A stretch of DNA of 64,000 bases from Wenxinia marina DSM 24838 (GTDB lineage: Bacteria; Pseudomonadota; Alphaproteobacteria; Rhodobacterales; Rhodobacteraceae). The stretch lies in the NCBI RefSeq assembly GCF_000379485.1, contig NZ_KB902283.1, forward strand, positions 1-64,000. The letters run 5' to 3'. Position numbers and translations under genes: made by a program. The notes beneath the pieces are model-generated. The model had not been told where the DNA came from. It searched no databases and was given only the letters and a program-made list of their open reading frames with translations. Shown piece after piece: positions 16,046-24,371 of this stretch (its first letter is position 1; every line of letters starts with the position of its first letter).

Positions 16046-17971
16046 TCACTCGGACGCGGACTTCGTGATCGGGTAGAAGTCCCACGCGCCGTAGAGGATC
16101 ATGTTGTTGACGTAGCCATCGACCCAGTCGCGGGTGACGATGTACGTGTAGTCCTCCCACAGGAACATGCTGGTCGCGTACTCGTGGCTCATCTCCTGCA
16201 GGCGGGCGTAGATCGGCTCGCGCTCGGCCGGGTCGTTCAGCGCCCACGCCTCGTCCAGCAGCGGCTGGAAATGCTCGCGCATCAGTTCCTGGTAGCCCTC
16301 GCCCGAGAAGCCGGCGACGAGGCCCGTGGGCGACAGGTAGTAGGTCGCCGCGCCCAGCGGGCCGCCCGGGTCCGAGTAGTCCGGCCCCCAGCCCATGTAG
16401 GTGAGCGGCGAGGTCGGCTCGTCGGCGAACACCTTGTCCATGATCGAGGCCGCGGGCAGCGCCTGCAGCTCCAGCCGGAACTTCGGATTGATCCGCGCCA
16501 GGTTCTGCTGAAGGACCGACAGCGCGGCGTTCGCCAGCGTGTTCCCCTCCTGCATGTAGGCGGTCATGGTGAAGCCGTTCTCCCACAGCTGCCCGTCATA
16601 GGCGGCGCGGAAGTGCTCTTCGGCCTTCTCCGGATCGTAGGTGTAGATCGGCGAGTCCTCGCGGTAGCCCATGATCCCGCGGACCGTCGGGCCGCGCGAC
16701 TGCACCGTCTTGCCGAGGTTCACCTGCTCCAGCAGCAGGTCGTAGTCCTGCGCGTAGTTGAAGCCCATCCGCACGTCGAGGTCGGCGAAGAAGTCCGGCG
16801 GGATGCCCTGCCCGTCCAGCTGGCCCGACCCGATCGCCGGGTTGTCCTGCGCCTGCAGCGGCCAGGCGTAGAACAGCGCCCGTCCGAAGACGCGCTGCAG
16901 GCCGTCCACGACCTTCACGCCCTCCGTCGCCGCCAGCTCGTCCAGGAATTCCACCGGCGCCGACACCACGTCCGCGTCGCCCGACAGCAGCTGCAGCCGC
17001 TGGGTCGTCCATTCCGGCACCGTGCGCAGCACCACCCGCTCCAGCGAGGCGGGGCCGTGCATGTAGTTCTCGAACCGCCGCAGCACGATCCGCCGCTCGG
17101 AGCGGTCCCACTCTTCCAGCATGAACGGCCCGGTGCCGTTCTCGTCGGCGAAGAGCGGGGTCTCGGACGCCTCGGGGCGGAAGTAGTCGCCCCAGGTCGT
17201 GGGCTCTCCGTCCCAGCCGCCCATGTCGACGGTCCATTCCTTGTCGATGATCGACGTGCCGAAGGGCAGCGCCATGATGCCGAGCGTCGCCGGGAAGCTC
17301 TGCGCCAGGTGCAGCGTGACCGTGTCACCCTCGACGGAGATCAGCTGGTCGAGCTCGTCGTAGACCTGCTGCAGCTGCGCCTCGTCGAGGTCGGGCACCT
17401 CGGCGCCGGTCAGGTCCTCGGCGATCGCCGCGACGTCGGTGTACTCGCCCGAGGTCATCATCTCGGTCACGGCCTTGGACATCCAGCTCTCGTCCATCAG
17501 CATCGCGCGGAGGAGCGAGTATTTCACGTCCTCGGCGGTGATGACGCCGTAGCCCGGCTCGATGTTCGCGCGCTCCTCCTCGGACAGGTCGTCGTAGTAT
17601 TCCCAGGTGACCGTGCCGTCCTCGCCCATCAGGCCGACCTTGTGGGCGTAGGTGTCGGGCCGGATCGGGAACGAGTACGAGACCGAGCCGTCCTCGCCCT
17701 CGACGATCAGGCCGTTCTCGAGCGACGGCACCTCGGTCGACAGCGCCGGCACGAACTCCGATATCTGCTCGCCGTCGTAGGCGAGGAGCCGGCTGTAGAC
17801 GTTTAGCGTGCCGTAGCTGCTGGGCGTGTTGCTGATGTAGGCCGGATCGAACGACTGCACGTCGTCGGTCCACAGAAAGACCAGCGTGTCCGGATTGGTG
17901 ACCTGCGCCTGCGCGGCCGAGGCCGCGAGGCCGGCCGCCGCCAGCAGTGGAAGAGCGGTAAATTGCTTCAT
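16046..17971 (-). CDS. Peptide ABC transporter substrate-binding protein (SBP_bac_5)
   Basis: 641 residues with a signal peptide ending at an AQA-type site near residue 22, so periplasmic. Class C (family 5) binding-protein features: NPDTLVFLWTDDVQSFDP opening, a long two-lobed body, and EMSHEYATSMFLWEDY near the C terminus. It is about 100 residues longer than typical DppA because of acidic inserts in the first lobe. First gene of the minus-strand operon; an AGGGGA Shine-Dalgarno precedes the ATG. A promoter-like pair and a palindromic LysR box lie upstream. By context it captures D-amino-acid-containing di- or tripeptides, but the ligand is not shown by the sequence. Confidence 0.92.
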   Translation of the reverse strand: MKQFTALPLLAAAGLAASAAQAQVTNPDTLVFLWTDDVQSFDPAYISNTPSSYGTLNVYSRLLAYDGEQISEFVPALSTEVPSLENGLIVEGEDGSVSYSFPIRPDTYAHKVGLMGEDGTVTWEYYDDLSEEERANIEPGYGVITAEDVKYSLLRAMLMDESWMSKAVTEMMTSGEYTDVAAIAEDLTGAEVPDLDEAQLQQVYDELDQLISVEGDTVTLHLAQSFPATLGIMALPFGTSIIDKEWTVDMGGWDGEPTTWGDYFRPEASETPLFADENGTGPFMLEEWDRSERRIVLRRFENYMHGPASLERVVLRTVPEWTTQRLQLLSGDADVVSAPVEFLDELAATEGVKVVDGLQRVFGRALFYAWPLQAQDNPAIGSGQLDGQGIPPDFFADLDVRMGFNYAQDYDLLLEQVNLGKTVQSRGPTVRGIMGYREDSPIYTYDPEKAEEHFRAAYDGQLWENGFTMTAYMQEGNTLANAALSVLQQNLARINPKFRLELQALPAASIMDKVFADEPTSPLTYMGWGPDYSDPGGPLGAATYYLSPTGLVAGFSGEGYQELMREHFQPLLDEAWALNDPAEREPIYARLQEMSHEYATSMFLWEDYTYIVTRDWVDGYVNNMILYGAWDFYPITKSASE

Positions 17972-18028
17972 GAGGACGTCCCCTGTTGTGGTCGGAAGCC
18001 GCGGTCTTGACGCCGCGCGGTCAGGGGA

Positions 18029-18058
18029 AGCGTAGGGAGCGGATGGACGTGCTGTCCA
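18029..18058 (-). promoter_or_regulatory. Possible promoter of the peptide-uptake/D-amino-acid operon
   Basis: Minus strand: TGGACA (18058-18053), an 18-base spacer, TACGCT (18034-18029), giving a start about 50 bases before the binding-protein ATG. A palindromic TGCAT-C-ATGCA box lies 15 bases upstream of the -35, about 55 bases from the predicted start, where LysR-type activators usually bind. Confidence 0.4.
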
Positions 18059-18072
18059 ATGCCTGCTAGCGA

Positions 18073-18083
18073 TGCATCATGCA
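18073..18083. promoter_or_regulatory. Candidate LysR-type operator between divergent genes
   Basis: TGCAT-C-ATGCA is a perfect 11-base odd palindrome in the 130-base divergent region between the lysR gene and the peptide-binding-protein gene. Its TGCA ends match those of a second palindrome downstream of lysR (19027-19039). Confidence 0.45.
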
Positions 18084-18101
18084 GAAAACGCATGAGGCGG
18101 C

Positions 18102-19001
18102 GTGATGGAGCTGATCTGGCTGGAGGATTTCGCCGAACTGGTGGCCACACGGCACTTCTCGGCCGCGGCCGCCTCGCGCAACGTCTCGCAGCCCGCTTTC
18201 AGCAGGCGGATCAAGGCGTTGGAGGCCTGGCTCGGGGCCGAGCTGGTCGATCGGCGCACCTCCCCCGTGCAGCTCACGCCGACCGGCAACGCCTTCGCCC
18301 TGCGCTGCCAGGAGCTGGTGAACGAGATCTACCGCATCCGGACGGAGTGCCAGCACAATGCCACTCCGGCGAGCGTGGTGATCAATTTTGCGGCGCCGCA
18401 CACAATCGAGATGTTCTTCTTTCCCGCATGGCTCGGAGAGCTGCGCGACTCTCTCGGCCCGATCAACAGCCACATGATGGGAGGCGACCACCGCGACTGC
18501 ATCGAGGCGCTGGCGCTGGGGAACTGCGATTTCGCCCTCGTCTGGAACAGTCCCATCGGTCCGCAGGCCGCCCGCGGCGGGCCGCACCGGACGCTAAAGG
18601 TCGGACAGGACAGGCTTGTTCCGGTCTCGGGATGCCGGTCCGACGGCACCCCGATCTACGAGTTCGGCCGGGACGGCGATGCCCTGCCGTTCCTCGCCTA
18701 CTCCTGGAAGGACGGCTATCTCGGCCGGCTGATCGCGATGATCCAGGCCCGCGCGAAGCCGTCGCTCCGCTTGCAGACGGTCTACCAGTCCTCGCTGGCC
18801 GAGGGCATCAAGCAGATGGCGATCGCCGGCATGGGCATCGGCTGGCTGCCTCTTTCCTGTGCGCAGGGGGCGATCGAGGAGGGCCGCCTCGCGCAGATCG
18901 GCCCCGACGACATGGCGACCGACATGGAGATCCTGCTCTGCCGCCGTCTTGGGCAGAGTCACCAGGGAGTGGAGGCGATCTGGCGGCATCTGGGCGGCTG
19001 A
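18102..19001 (+). CDS. LysR-family transcriptional regulator of the peptide/D-amino-acid cluster
   Basis: 299 residues. The N-terminal winged helix-turn-helix covers about residues 1-60 (FAELVATRHFSAAAASRNVS, then QPAFSRRIKALE), followed by the linker helix and a periplasmic-binding-like effector domain. The ATG at 18102 has a GAGG site nine bases upstream. It is transcribed away from the peptide-binding-protein operon and towards the two ABC ATPases, the usual layout of a LysR regulator controlling both flanks. In D-glutamate-catabolising bacteria a DgcR regulator has this role; equivalence is inferred from position only. Confidence 0.9.
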   Translation: MMELIWLEDFAELVATRHFSAAAASRNVSQPAFSRRIKALEAWLGAELVDRRTSPVQLTPTGNAFALRCQELVNEIYRIRTECQHNATPASVVINFAAPHTIEMFFFPAWLGELRDSLGPINSHMMGGDHRDCIEALALGNCDFALVWNSPIGPQAARGGPHRTLKVGQDRLVPVSGCRSDGTPIYEFGRDGDALPFLAYSWKDGYLGRLIAMIQARAKPSLRLQTVYQSSLAEGIKQMAIAGMGIGWLPLSCAQGAIEEGRLAQIGPDDMATDMEILLCRRLGQSHQGVEAIWRHLGG

Positions 19002-19039
19002 CGGCCTTGCCAAGGCCGGATCGTGATGCAAGGCTTGCA
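19002..19039. promoter_or_regulatory. Two palindromes before the ABC ATPase genes (LysR-type box)
   Basis: CGGCCTTG-C-CAAGGCCG (19002-19018) immediately follows the lysR stop and could be a weak terminator or an operator half. TGCAAGGCTTGCA (19027-19039) fits the LysR consensus T-N11-A with perfect 6-base arms, and extends to ATGCAAGGCTTGCAT. It ends 12 bases before the GTG start of the first ATPase gene. Confidence 0.45.
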
Positions 19040-19051
19040 TGAAGTTCCGCC

Positions 19052-20011
19052 GTGCCAGAGGCCCCGATGCCCCCGACCGACAGCCTTCCCCCGCCCGACG
19101 CCCCTCCCCCGACCGACGACTTTGCGGCCGATCCCGACCTCGTCCTCGCCGTCGACGACCTCGCGGTCGAGTTCCCCCTCACCCGCAAGACCACCTTCGC
19201 CGCGGTGAAGGGCGTCTCGTTCCGCATCCGCCGGGGCGAGACGCTGGCCCTCGTCGGCGAGAGCGGCTCGGGCAAGTCGGTCACGGCGATGACGCTGATG
19301 CGCCTCACCGAACATGACGGCGCCCGCATCACCCGCGGCTCGATCAGGCTGCGGATGAAGGACGCCAGGGTCGTGAACCTGCTCGACCTGCCGGAGAAGC
19401 GGATGGACAACATCCGCGGCGCCGAGGTCTCCATCGTCTTCCAGGACCCGATCTCGTCCTTGAACCCGGTCTACCGCGTCGGCGACCAGATCGCCGAGGC
19501 GGTCGTCCGCCACCAGGGCAAGACGAAGGAACAGGCGCGGCGCATCGCGCTGGACATGCTGCGGCTGGTCCGCGTGCCCGACGCCGAGCGGCGGCTGCGG
19601 CAGTTCCCGCACCAGCTGTCGGGCGGGATGCGGCAGCGGGTGATGATCGCCATCGCGCTGGCCTGCCGGCCCTCGCTGATGATCCTCGACGAGCCGACGA
19701 CGGCCCTCGACGTGACGATCCAGGCGCAGATCCTCGACCTTGTCCGCGCGCTGCAGGCCGAGATCGGGATGGCGGTCCTCTTCATCACCCACGACATGGG
19801 CGTGGTCGCCGAGATCGCCGACCGGATCTGCGTGATGCTGAAGGGCGAGATCATCGAGACCGGCAGCGTCTACGACGTCTTCGATACCCCGCGCGAGACC
19901 TACACCCGCGCCCTGATCGCCGCCGTCCCGGCCCTCGGCAGCCTCGCCGATTCGCCGCATCCGCAGAAGTTTCCGACGGCCGCGACCCTCACCAGCGCGG
20001 AGGGCGCATGA
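19052..20011 (+). CDS. Peptide ABC transporter ATP-binding protein, DppD-like
   Basis: 319 residues from GTG 19052; an ATG 15 bases later (19067) is an equally possible start, because the first 25 residues are a proline-rich extension before the ATPase fold. Walker A GESGSGKS, signature LSGGMRQR, Walker B LMILDEPTTALD, and the oligopeptide-type C-terminal extension are present. The segment KDARVVNLLDLPEKRMDNIR is typical of DppD/OppD. It follows lysR by 50 bases and overlaps the DppF-like gene (ATGA). No other permease genes lie near it on this strand, so it most likely powers the DppBC-like permeases encoded on the opposite strand. Confidence 0.9.
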   Translation: MPEAPMPPTDSLPPPDAPPPTDDFAADPDLVLAVDDLAVEFPLTRKTTFAAVKGVSFRIRRGETLALVGESGSGKSVTAMTLMRLTEHDGARITRGSIRLRMKDARVVNLLDLPEKRMDNIRGAEVSIVFQDPISSLNPVYRVGDQIAEAVVRHQGKTKEQARRIALDMLRLVRVPDAERRLRQFPHQLSGGMRQRVMIAIALACRPSLMILDEPTTALDVTIQAQILDLVRALQAEIGMAVLFITHDMGVVAEIADRICVMLKGEIIETGSVYDVFDTPRETYTRALIAAVPALGSLADSPHPQKFPTAATLTSAEGA

Positions 20012-20931
20012 CCACGCCGCTTCTCGAGGTCGAGAACCTCGTCACCCGCTTCGACATCAAGGCCGGCCTGTTCGGCCGGGTGGAGGGCCGCGTCCATGCG
20101 GTCGAGGACGTGTCCTTCACCGTCGCGCCCGGCGAGACGCTCGCTATCGTCGGCGAATCCGGCTGCGGCAAGTCCACCGTCGCCCGCTCCATCCTGCAGC
20201 TCGACAGGCCGGTCTCGGGCTCGATCCGGTTCGAGGGGCAGGAGATGCTGGGCGTGTCCGCGCGCCGCCTACAGGACTTCCGCCGGAACGTGCAGATGGT
20301 GTTCCAGGACCCGTTCGCGTCGCTGAACCCGCGGATGACGATCCTGCGGGCGATCGCCGACCCGCTGCGGGTGCACAAGGTAGTGCCGCCGGGCCAGCTG
20401 CGCGCCCGCGCCGAAGAACTGCTGCGGCTGGTGGAGCTCGACGCCACCGCGCTCACGCGCTTTCCCCATGCGTTCTCCGGCGGCCAGCGGCAGCGCATCT
20501 GCATCGCCCGGGCGCTCGCCCTCGACCCCAAGCTCATCATCGCCGACGAGGCGGTCGCCTCTCTCGACGTGACGATCCAGGCGCAGGTGATCAACCTGCT
20601 CATGGACCTGCAGGAGCGGCTGAAGATCGCGCTGATCTTCATCAGCCACGACATGGCGGTGGTGGAGCGGATCGCCCACCGGGTCGCGGTCATGTACCTG
20701 GGCGAAATCGTCGAGATCGGCGACCGTCAGTCGGTTCTCGGCAATCCGCAGCACCCCTACACCCGCAAGCTGCTGTCGATGGTCCCCGTCGCCGATCCGC
20801 GCCGCCGCCCAGAGGGGCGGGCGCTGATGAACGACGAGATCCTCAGCGCGATCCGTCCGCCGGGCCACGTGCCCGAGCCGTCGTCGCTGGTGCAGGTGTC
20901 GGCGACCCACTTCGTCCGGCAGGCGGCCTGA
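20008..20931 (+). CDS. Peptide ABC transporter ATP-binding protein, DppF-like
   Basis: 307 residues. Walker A GESGCGKST, signature FSGGQRQR, Walker B IIADEAVASLD; the last has Ala-Val in place of the common Pro-Thr after DE, as in many DppF proteins. The C-terminal peptide-transporter extension ends in an unusual tail that follows NDEILSAIRPPGHVPEP. Starts inside the stop of the DppD-like gene (ATGA), so the two ATPases are made in matched amounts. A strong terminator hairpin follows 25 bases later. Confidence 0.9.
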   Translation: MTTPLLEVENLVTRFDIKAGLFGRVEGRVHAVEDVSFTVAPGETLAIVGESGCGKSTVARSILQLDRPVSGSIRFEGQEMLGVSARRLQDFRRNVQMVFQDPFASLNPRMTILRAIADPLRVHKVVPPGQLRARAEELLRLVELDATALTRFPHAFSGGQRQRICIARALALDPKLIIADEAVASLDVTIQAQVINLLMDLQERLKIALIFISHDMAVVERIAHRVAVMYLGEIVEIGDRQSVLGNPQHPYTRKLLSMVPVADPRRRPEGRALMNDEILSAIRPPGHVPEPSSLVQVSATHFVRQAA

Positions 20932-20955
20932 ACGATCCGTCACCGAAAGACGAAA

Positions 20956-20977
20956 CGGGGCGCCCGAAGGCGCCCCG
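20956..20977. terminator. Bidirectional-looking terminator hairpin between dppF-like and degP-like genes
   Basis: Perfect 9-bp stem CGGGGCGCC/GGCGCCCCG with a CGAA tetraloop, between convergent genes. There is no long T run, as is common in this GC-rich genome. Confidence 0.75.
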
Positions 20978-21003
20978 CTCAACGTTCCCGGAACCTCCGC
21001 GGA

Positions 21004-22476
21004 TCAGCTCTCGCCGACCGACAGCGCGACGAAGCGCGGGTCGCCGCCGCGGCGGACGAGGAGGAGGATGGACTTGCGGCCCGCGGCCTCCGCCTCCTCG
21101 ATCCGGGCTTCGAGGTCGGCGACCGTCGTGACCGGCTGCTGGCCGGCCTCGGTAATCACGTCGCCGGCGGCGATGCCCTTGGCGGCCGCGTCGGACAGCG
21201 GATCGACCTCGGTGATGACGATCCCCTGCTCGGCGTCGATGCCGTACTCTTCCGTCAGCTCCGGCGTGATGCCCGACAGGGTCAGGCCGAGGATCTCGGA
21301 GGTGGACGGCTCCTCGTCGCCACCCTGCTGCGAGGCGGGCATGACATCCACGTTGCCCTCGCGACGGCCGAGCGTCACGGTCAGCTGGACCTCCTCGCCG
21401 TCCCGAAGCACGGTCACCGGGACCTCCTTGCCGACCGGCGCACTGCCGACCATGCGGACGAGCTCGCGCGTGTCGGGCACGTCGTTGCCGTCGAAGGTCA
21501 GGATCACGTCACCCGCTTCCATGCCGGCATCCATCGCCGGCCCTTCCGGCACGTCGGTGATCAGCGCACCGACCGACTCCTCGAGCCCGTCGATCGCGTC
21601 CACCATGTCCGGCGTGACGTCCTGGATGCGCACGCCCAGCCAGCCGCGGCGGGTCTCGCCGAACTCCTGCAGCTGGTCGACGACGTTGCGCACCACCTCG
21701 GACGACATGGCGAAGCCGATGCCGATGGAGCCGCCGTTCGGGGACAGGATGGCGGTGTTCACGCCGATCACCTCGCCGCCCATGTTGAACAGCGGCCCGC
21801 CCGAGTTGCCGCGGTTGATGGCGGCGTCGGTCTGGATGTAGTCGTCGTAGGTGCCGCTGAGCGCCCGGTTGCGGGCCGAGATGATCCCGGCCGAGACCGA
21901 GAAGCCCTGCCCCAGCGGGTTGCCCATCGCCATGACCCAGTCGCCGACGCGGCTGCCGGGCCCGTCGCTGTCGCCGAACGCGACATAGGGCAGGTCCTCT
22001 TCGCTCTCGACCTTGAGGAGGGCGATGTCGGTGTTGGGGTCGGTGCCGACCAGCTCGGCCTCGAGCGTGTCGCCCGAGAAGAACTCGATGGTGATCTCGT
22101 CGGCGCCCTCGATGACGTGGTTGTTCGTCACGATGTAGCCGTCGGCCGAGATCACGAAGCCCGAGCCCAGCGCGGACGACCGGCGCGGGCCGTCGTCCTG
22201 GCGGTCCTGGAAGTCGCGGAAGAAGTCCTCGAAGGGCGAGCCCTCAGGGACGACGCCCTGCGGCCCGGTGCCGCCGGCGACGGTGGTGGTCGTGGTGATG
22301 TTGACGACGGCCGGGCTGACCTGCTCGGCCAGGTCGGCGAAGGTCGCCGGGCGCGAGTCGGTCGTCGGCTCGATTTCCTGCGCGACGCCGTCGCTCGCCG
22401 GAGCGAGGGCGAGGCCGAAGGACAGGACGAGGGCGCCGATCACGGGCGCGGTCGTTGCGATTGCCTTGGTGGTCAC
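21004..22476 (-). CDS. degP: Do-family periplasmic serine protease, DegP/DegQ/MucD-like
   Basis: 490 residues from the GTG at 22476, chosen because AAAGGAGA lies just upstream and the next residues form a signal peptide (VIGALVLSFGLALAPA). Catalytic triad: H120 (TNNHVIEG), D150 (TDIALLKV), S225 (GNSGGPLF). Two PDZ domains follow, the first around residues 280-370 and the second at the C terminus. It degrades or refolds misfolded envelope proteins in the periplasm. Downstream neighbour in many alphaproteobacteria of DUF2065, hflC and hflK, as here. A longer frame extends upstream but has no start site or signal peptide. Confidence 0.93.
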   Translation of the reverse strand: MTTKAIATTAPVIGALVLSFGLALAPASDGVAQEIEPTTDSRPATFADLAEQVSPAVVNITTTTTVAGGTGPQGVVPEGSPFEDFFRDFQDRQDDGPRRSSALGSGFVISADGYIVTNNHVIEGADEITIEFFSGDTLEAELVGTDPNTDIALLKVESEEDLPYVAFGDSDGPGSRVGDWVMAMGNPLGQGFSVSAGIISARNRALSGTYDDYIQTDAAINRGNSGGPLFNMGGEVIGVNTAILSPNGGSIGIGFAMSSEVVRNVVDQLQEFGETRRGWLGVRIQDVTPDMVDAIDGLEESVGALITDVPEGPAMDAGMEAGDVILTFDGNDVPDTRELVRMVGSAPVGKEVPVTVLRDGEEVQLTVTLGRREGNVDVMPASQQGGDEEPSTSEILGLTLSGITPELTEEYGIDAEQGIVITEVDPLSDAAAKGIAAGDVITEAGQQPVTTVADLEARIEEAEAAGRKSILLLVRRGGDPRFVALSVGES

Positions 22477-22917
22477 GAATGTCTCCTTTTCCGTCCCCCG
22501 GGGCGCGCATGCGCCGCGCCCCGCCGGGAGCGCGCGGCCCTCGCAGGGACCGTGGCTTGGCGGCCCGAACATGAGCCTACGACGCCCCGCCCGCAACTCA
22601 AAGGCTGCTCTCGGGCCGTCAACGCCCTGTGAAGGCAGCGTGCGGTGCTGCGGGACGGGATGGGCGTGCGGGCAAGGGAGGGGGTAGCGGGTCCGATCGG
22701 GCGGAGGCGCCGTACAGGTCCGCGGTTACCTGCTCGAAATCCCGCCCCGGGCTCGACCCGGGGCCTCGCGCCGTCCGGGTGTGCGCGGCCTGCCGAGGTC
22801 CCGGGTCAAGCCCGGGACGGGGCGGACGGCCGAAGAAGCGTTGCAGCCCGGACTGCCGAAGCCGGGCTCGGGACGGGCACCGGCGGCGCCGGGGATCGCT
22901 CCCCCGCCGCATCGCCC
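22477..22917. other. 441-base intergenic region upstream of degP
   Basis: No convincing gene. Next to the degP start is an imperfect GC hairpin (about 22497-22521). A REP-like palindrome pair lies at 22744-22818. The part nearest DUF2065 is plain GC-rich sequence. The degP promoter should lie in about 22500-22620 but I see no clear boxes. Confidence 0.6.
22744..22818. repeat. REP/BIME-like pair of palindromes
   Basis: First unit GCCCCGGG (22744-22751) against CCCGGGGC (22757-22764), second GTCCCGGG (22798-22805) against CCCGGGAC (22811-22818); both stems are perfect with 5-base loops. The units are inverted relative to each other, with GGCCTCGCG beside the first and CCGAGGTC before the second, as in BIMEs. 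Confidence 0.65.
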
Positions 22918-23115
22918 TCAGCCCGCGCCCAGCGACACGCCCACCCAGGCCAGGACCAGCCCGGTCGCCAGCGCCGCGAGGCCCGCAAGCCGGCGCTGCT
23001 CCACCGTCAGGCTCCGCAGGGCCGCGAGGAGGTCCTCCAAAAGCGAAGGGGCCAGTGCCCACACCAGCCCCTCCACGATCAGTACGAGGCCCAGCGCGAG
23101 AAGCGCCGTCGCCAT
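22918..23115 (-). CDS. DUF2065 small membrane protein
   Basis: 65 residues with two membrane helices: one at the N terminus (ALLALGLVLIVEGLVWALA) and one at the C terminus (AGLAALATGLVLAWVGVSL), joined by a polar amphipathic loop. DUF2065 proteins commonly sit between degP and hflC, the arrangement seen here. It begins one base after the hflC stop, so it is co-translated with HflC. Function unknown; the context suggests a link to membrane-protein quality control. Confidence 0.85.
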   Translation of the reverse strand: MATALLALGLVLIVEGLVWALAPSLLEDLLAALRSLTVEQRRLAGLAALATGLVLAWVGVSLGAG

Positions 23116-23116
23116 G

Positions 23117-24367
23117 TCAGTTGCTCGCCGTCGACCCGTCGGTGTCGTCGTCCGGCGTCACCGCCGTCGGCTCCTCCAGCGCGGTGGCGGTGCCGTCGTC
23201 CACCACCGGGGGCAGTTCGGCGTCCCCGGCAGAGGCGTCCTCGTCCGGGGTCACGGCGGTCGGCTCCTCGAGCGCGGTCGCCGTGCCTTCCTCGACCAGC
23301 GCGGGCGCCTCGTCCACCGGCGCGGCGGCGTCGGCGGCCTCGTCGGTGCCGTCGCCCTCGACCTCGCCGATGGTGTCGCTGGTCGACGGCAGCGTCCCGC
23401 TCTCCGCGCTCTCCGGCACGTCGGGCGTCTCGCCCGGCTCCAGCGTCGGCAGCTCGACCTCACCGCCCGGCGTGCCAGGCGTCGGGGGCTGCGCCGCGCG
23501 GTCGCCATCGTAGAGGTAGTCGAAGAACGACGATTGCGGCGTCAGGACCATCGTCGACGTCTCGCCGGTCAGGGCCAGCGAGTAGGCCTGCATCGAGCGG
23601 TAGAAGTCGAAGAACTCGGGATCCGCCCCGTAGGCCTCGGCAAAGATGCGGTTCGCCTCGGCGTCGGCCTCGCCTCGGGTGATCTCGGCGTCCCGCTCGG
23701 CCTCGGACAGGGTCTCGGTCACGGTCCGGTCGGCGAGAGCGGTCACCCGCTGCGCCGCCTCGCGGCCGCGCGCCCGCTCGTCCTCGGCCTCGCGCTGGCG
23801 CTCGGCCTGCATCCGGTCGAAGGTCGCCTGCAGGTTCTGGACCGGCAGCATCGTCTGCTTCAGCCGCACGTCCACCACGTCGATGCCGAGCGACAGGGCG
23901 AGGCGTCGCGAATTGTCGCGAATGCGGTTCATCAGCAGGCGACGCTCTTCCGACAGGATCGTGTCCGACGTCACCTGATCGGCACCCAGCACCTCGCGGA
24001 TCTGGGCGTTCAGGATCGATGTCAGGCGATCCTCGGCGACGCGGATGCCGCCGACGCCGACCGCCTGCCGGAACCGCACCACGTCGGCGATCCGGTAGCG
24101 GGCGAAGGCGTCGACCTCGAGCCGGCGGTCGTCCGACGGCGTCACCTCGATCGGGTCGGTGTCGATCGACAGGATCCGGTCGTCGTAGGTCACGACCTCC
24201 TGGATGAAGGGGATCTTGAACCCCAGGCCCGGTTCCTCCTGCACCCGGACGATCTGTCCGAACTGCAGGACGAGGGCCTTCTCGCGCTCGTCCACCACGA
24301 AGATGGAGCCGAGCCCGAGGGCGACGATCACAACGAGGGCGGGAAGAAGGAAGATCGACTTGCGCAT
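23117..24367 (-). CDS. hflC: HflC, SPFH/band-7 modulator of FtsH
   Basis: 416 residues. An N-terminal membrane anchor (about 4-26, FLLPALVVIVALGLGSIFVV), then the SPFH domain and a coiled-coil rich in Ala, Glu and Arg (AEADANRIFAEAYGADPEFF motif). It pairs with HflK in a large periplasmic-side assembly that regulates FtsH. It is about 100 residues longer than common HflC because of an acidic Thr/Asp/Glu/Ala/Pro tail of about 130 residues. The tail contains two copies of GTATALEEPTAVTPD, so it has grown by duplication. Four bases separate it from hflK. Confidence 0.93.
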   Translation of the reverse strand: MRKSIFLLPALVVIVALGLGSIFVVDEREKALVLQFGQIVRVQEEPGLGFKIPFIQEVVTYDDRILSIDTDPIEVTPSDDRRLEVDAFARYRIADVVRFRQAVGVGGIRVAEDRLTSILNAQIREVLGADQVTSDTILSEERRLLMNRIRDNSRRLALSLGIDVVDVRLKQTMLPVQNLQATFDRMQAERQREAEDERARGREAAQRVTALADRTVTETLSEAERDAEITRGEADAEANRIFAEAYGADPEFFDFYRSMQAYSLALTGETSTMVLTPQSSFFDYLYDGDRAAQPPTPGTPGGEVELPTLEPGETPDVPESAESGTLPSTSDTIGEVEGDGTDEAADAAAPVDEAPALVEEGTATALEEPTAVTPDEDASAGDAELPPVVDDGTATALEEPTAVTPDDDTDGSTASN

Positions 24368-24371
24368 GTCT

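Noticed and set aside
18102-19042. A second long frame overlapping the LysR gene
   Set aside because: It is Arg/Pro/Ala-rich with no domain; the LysR frame has a full helix-turn-helix and effector domain.
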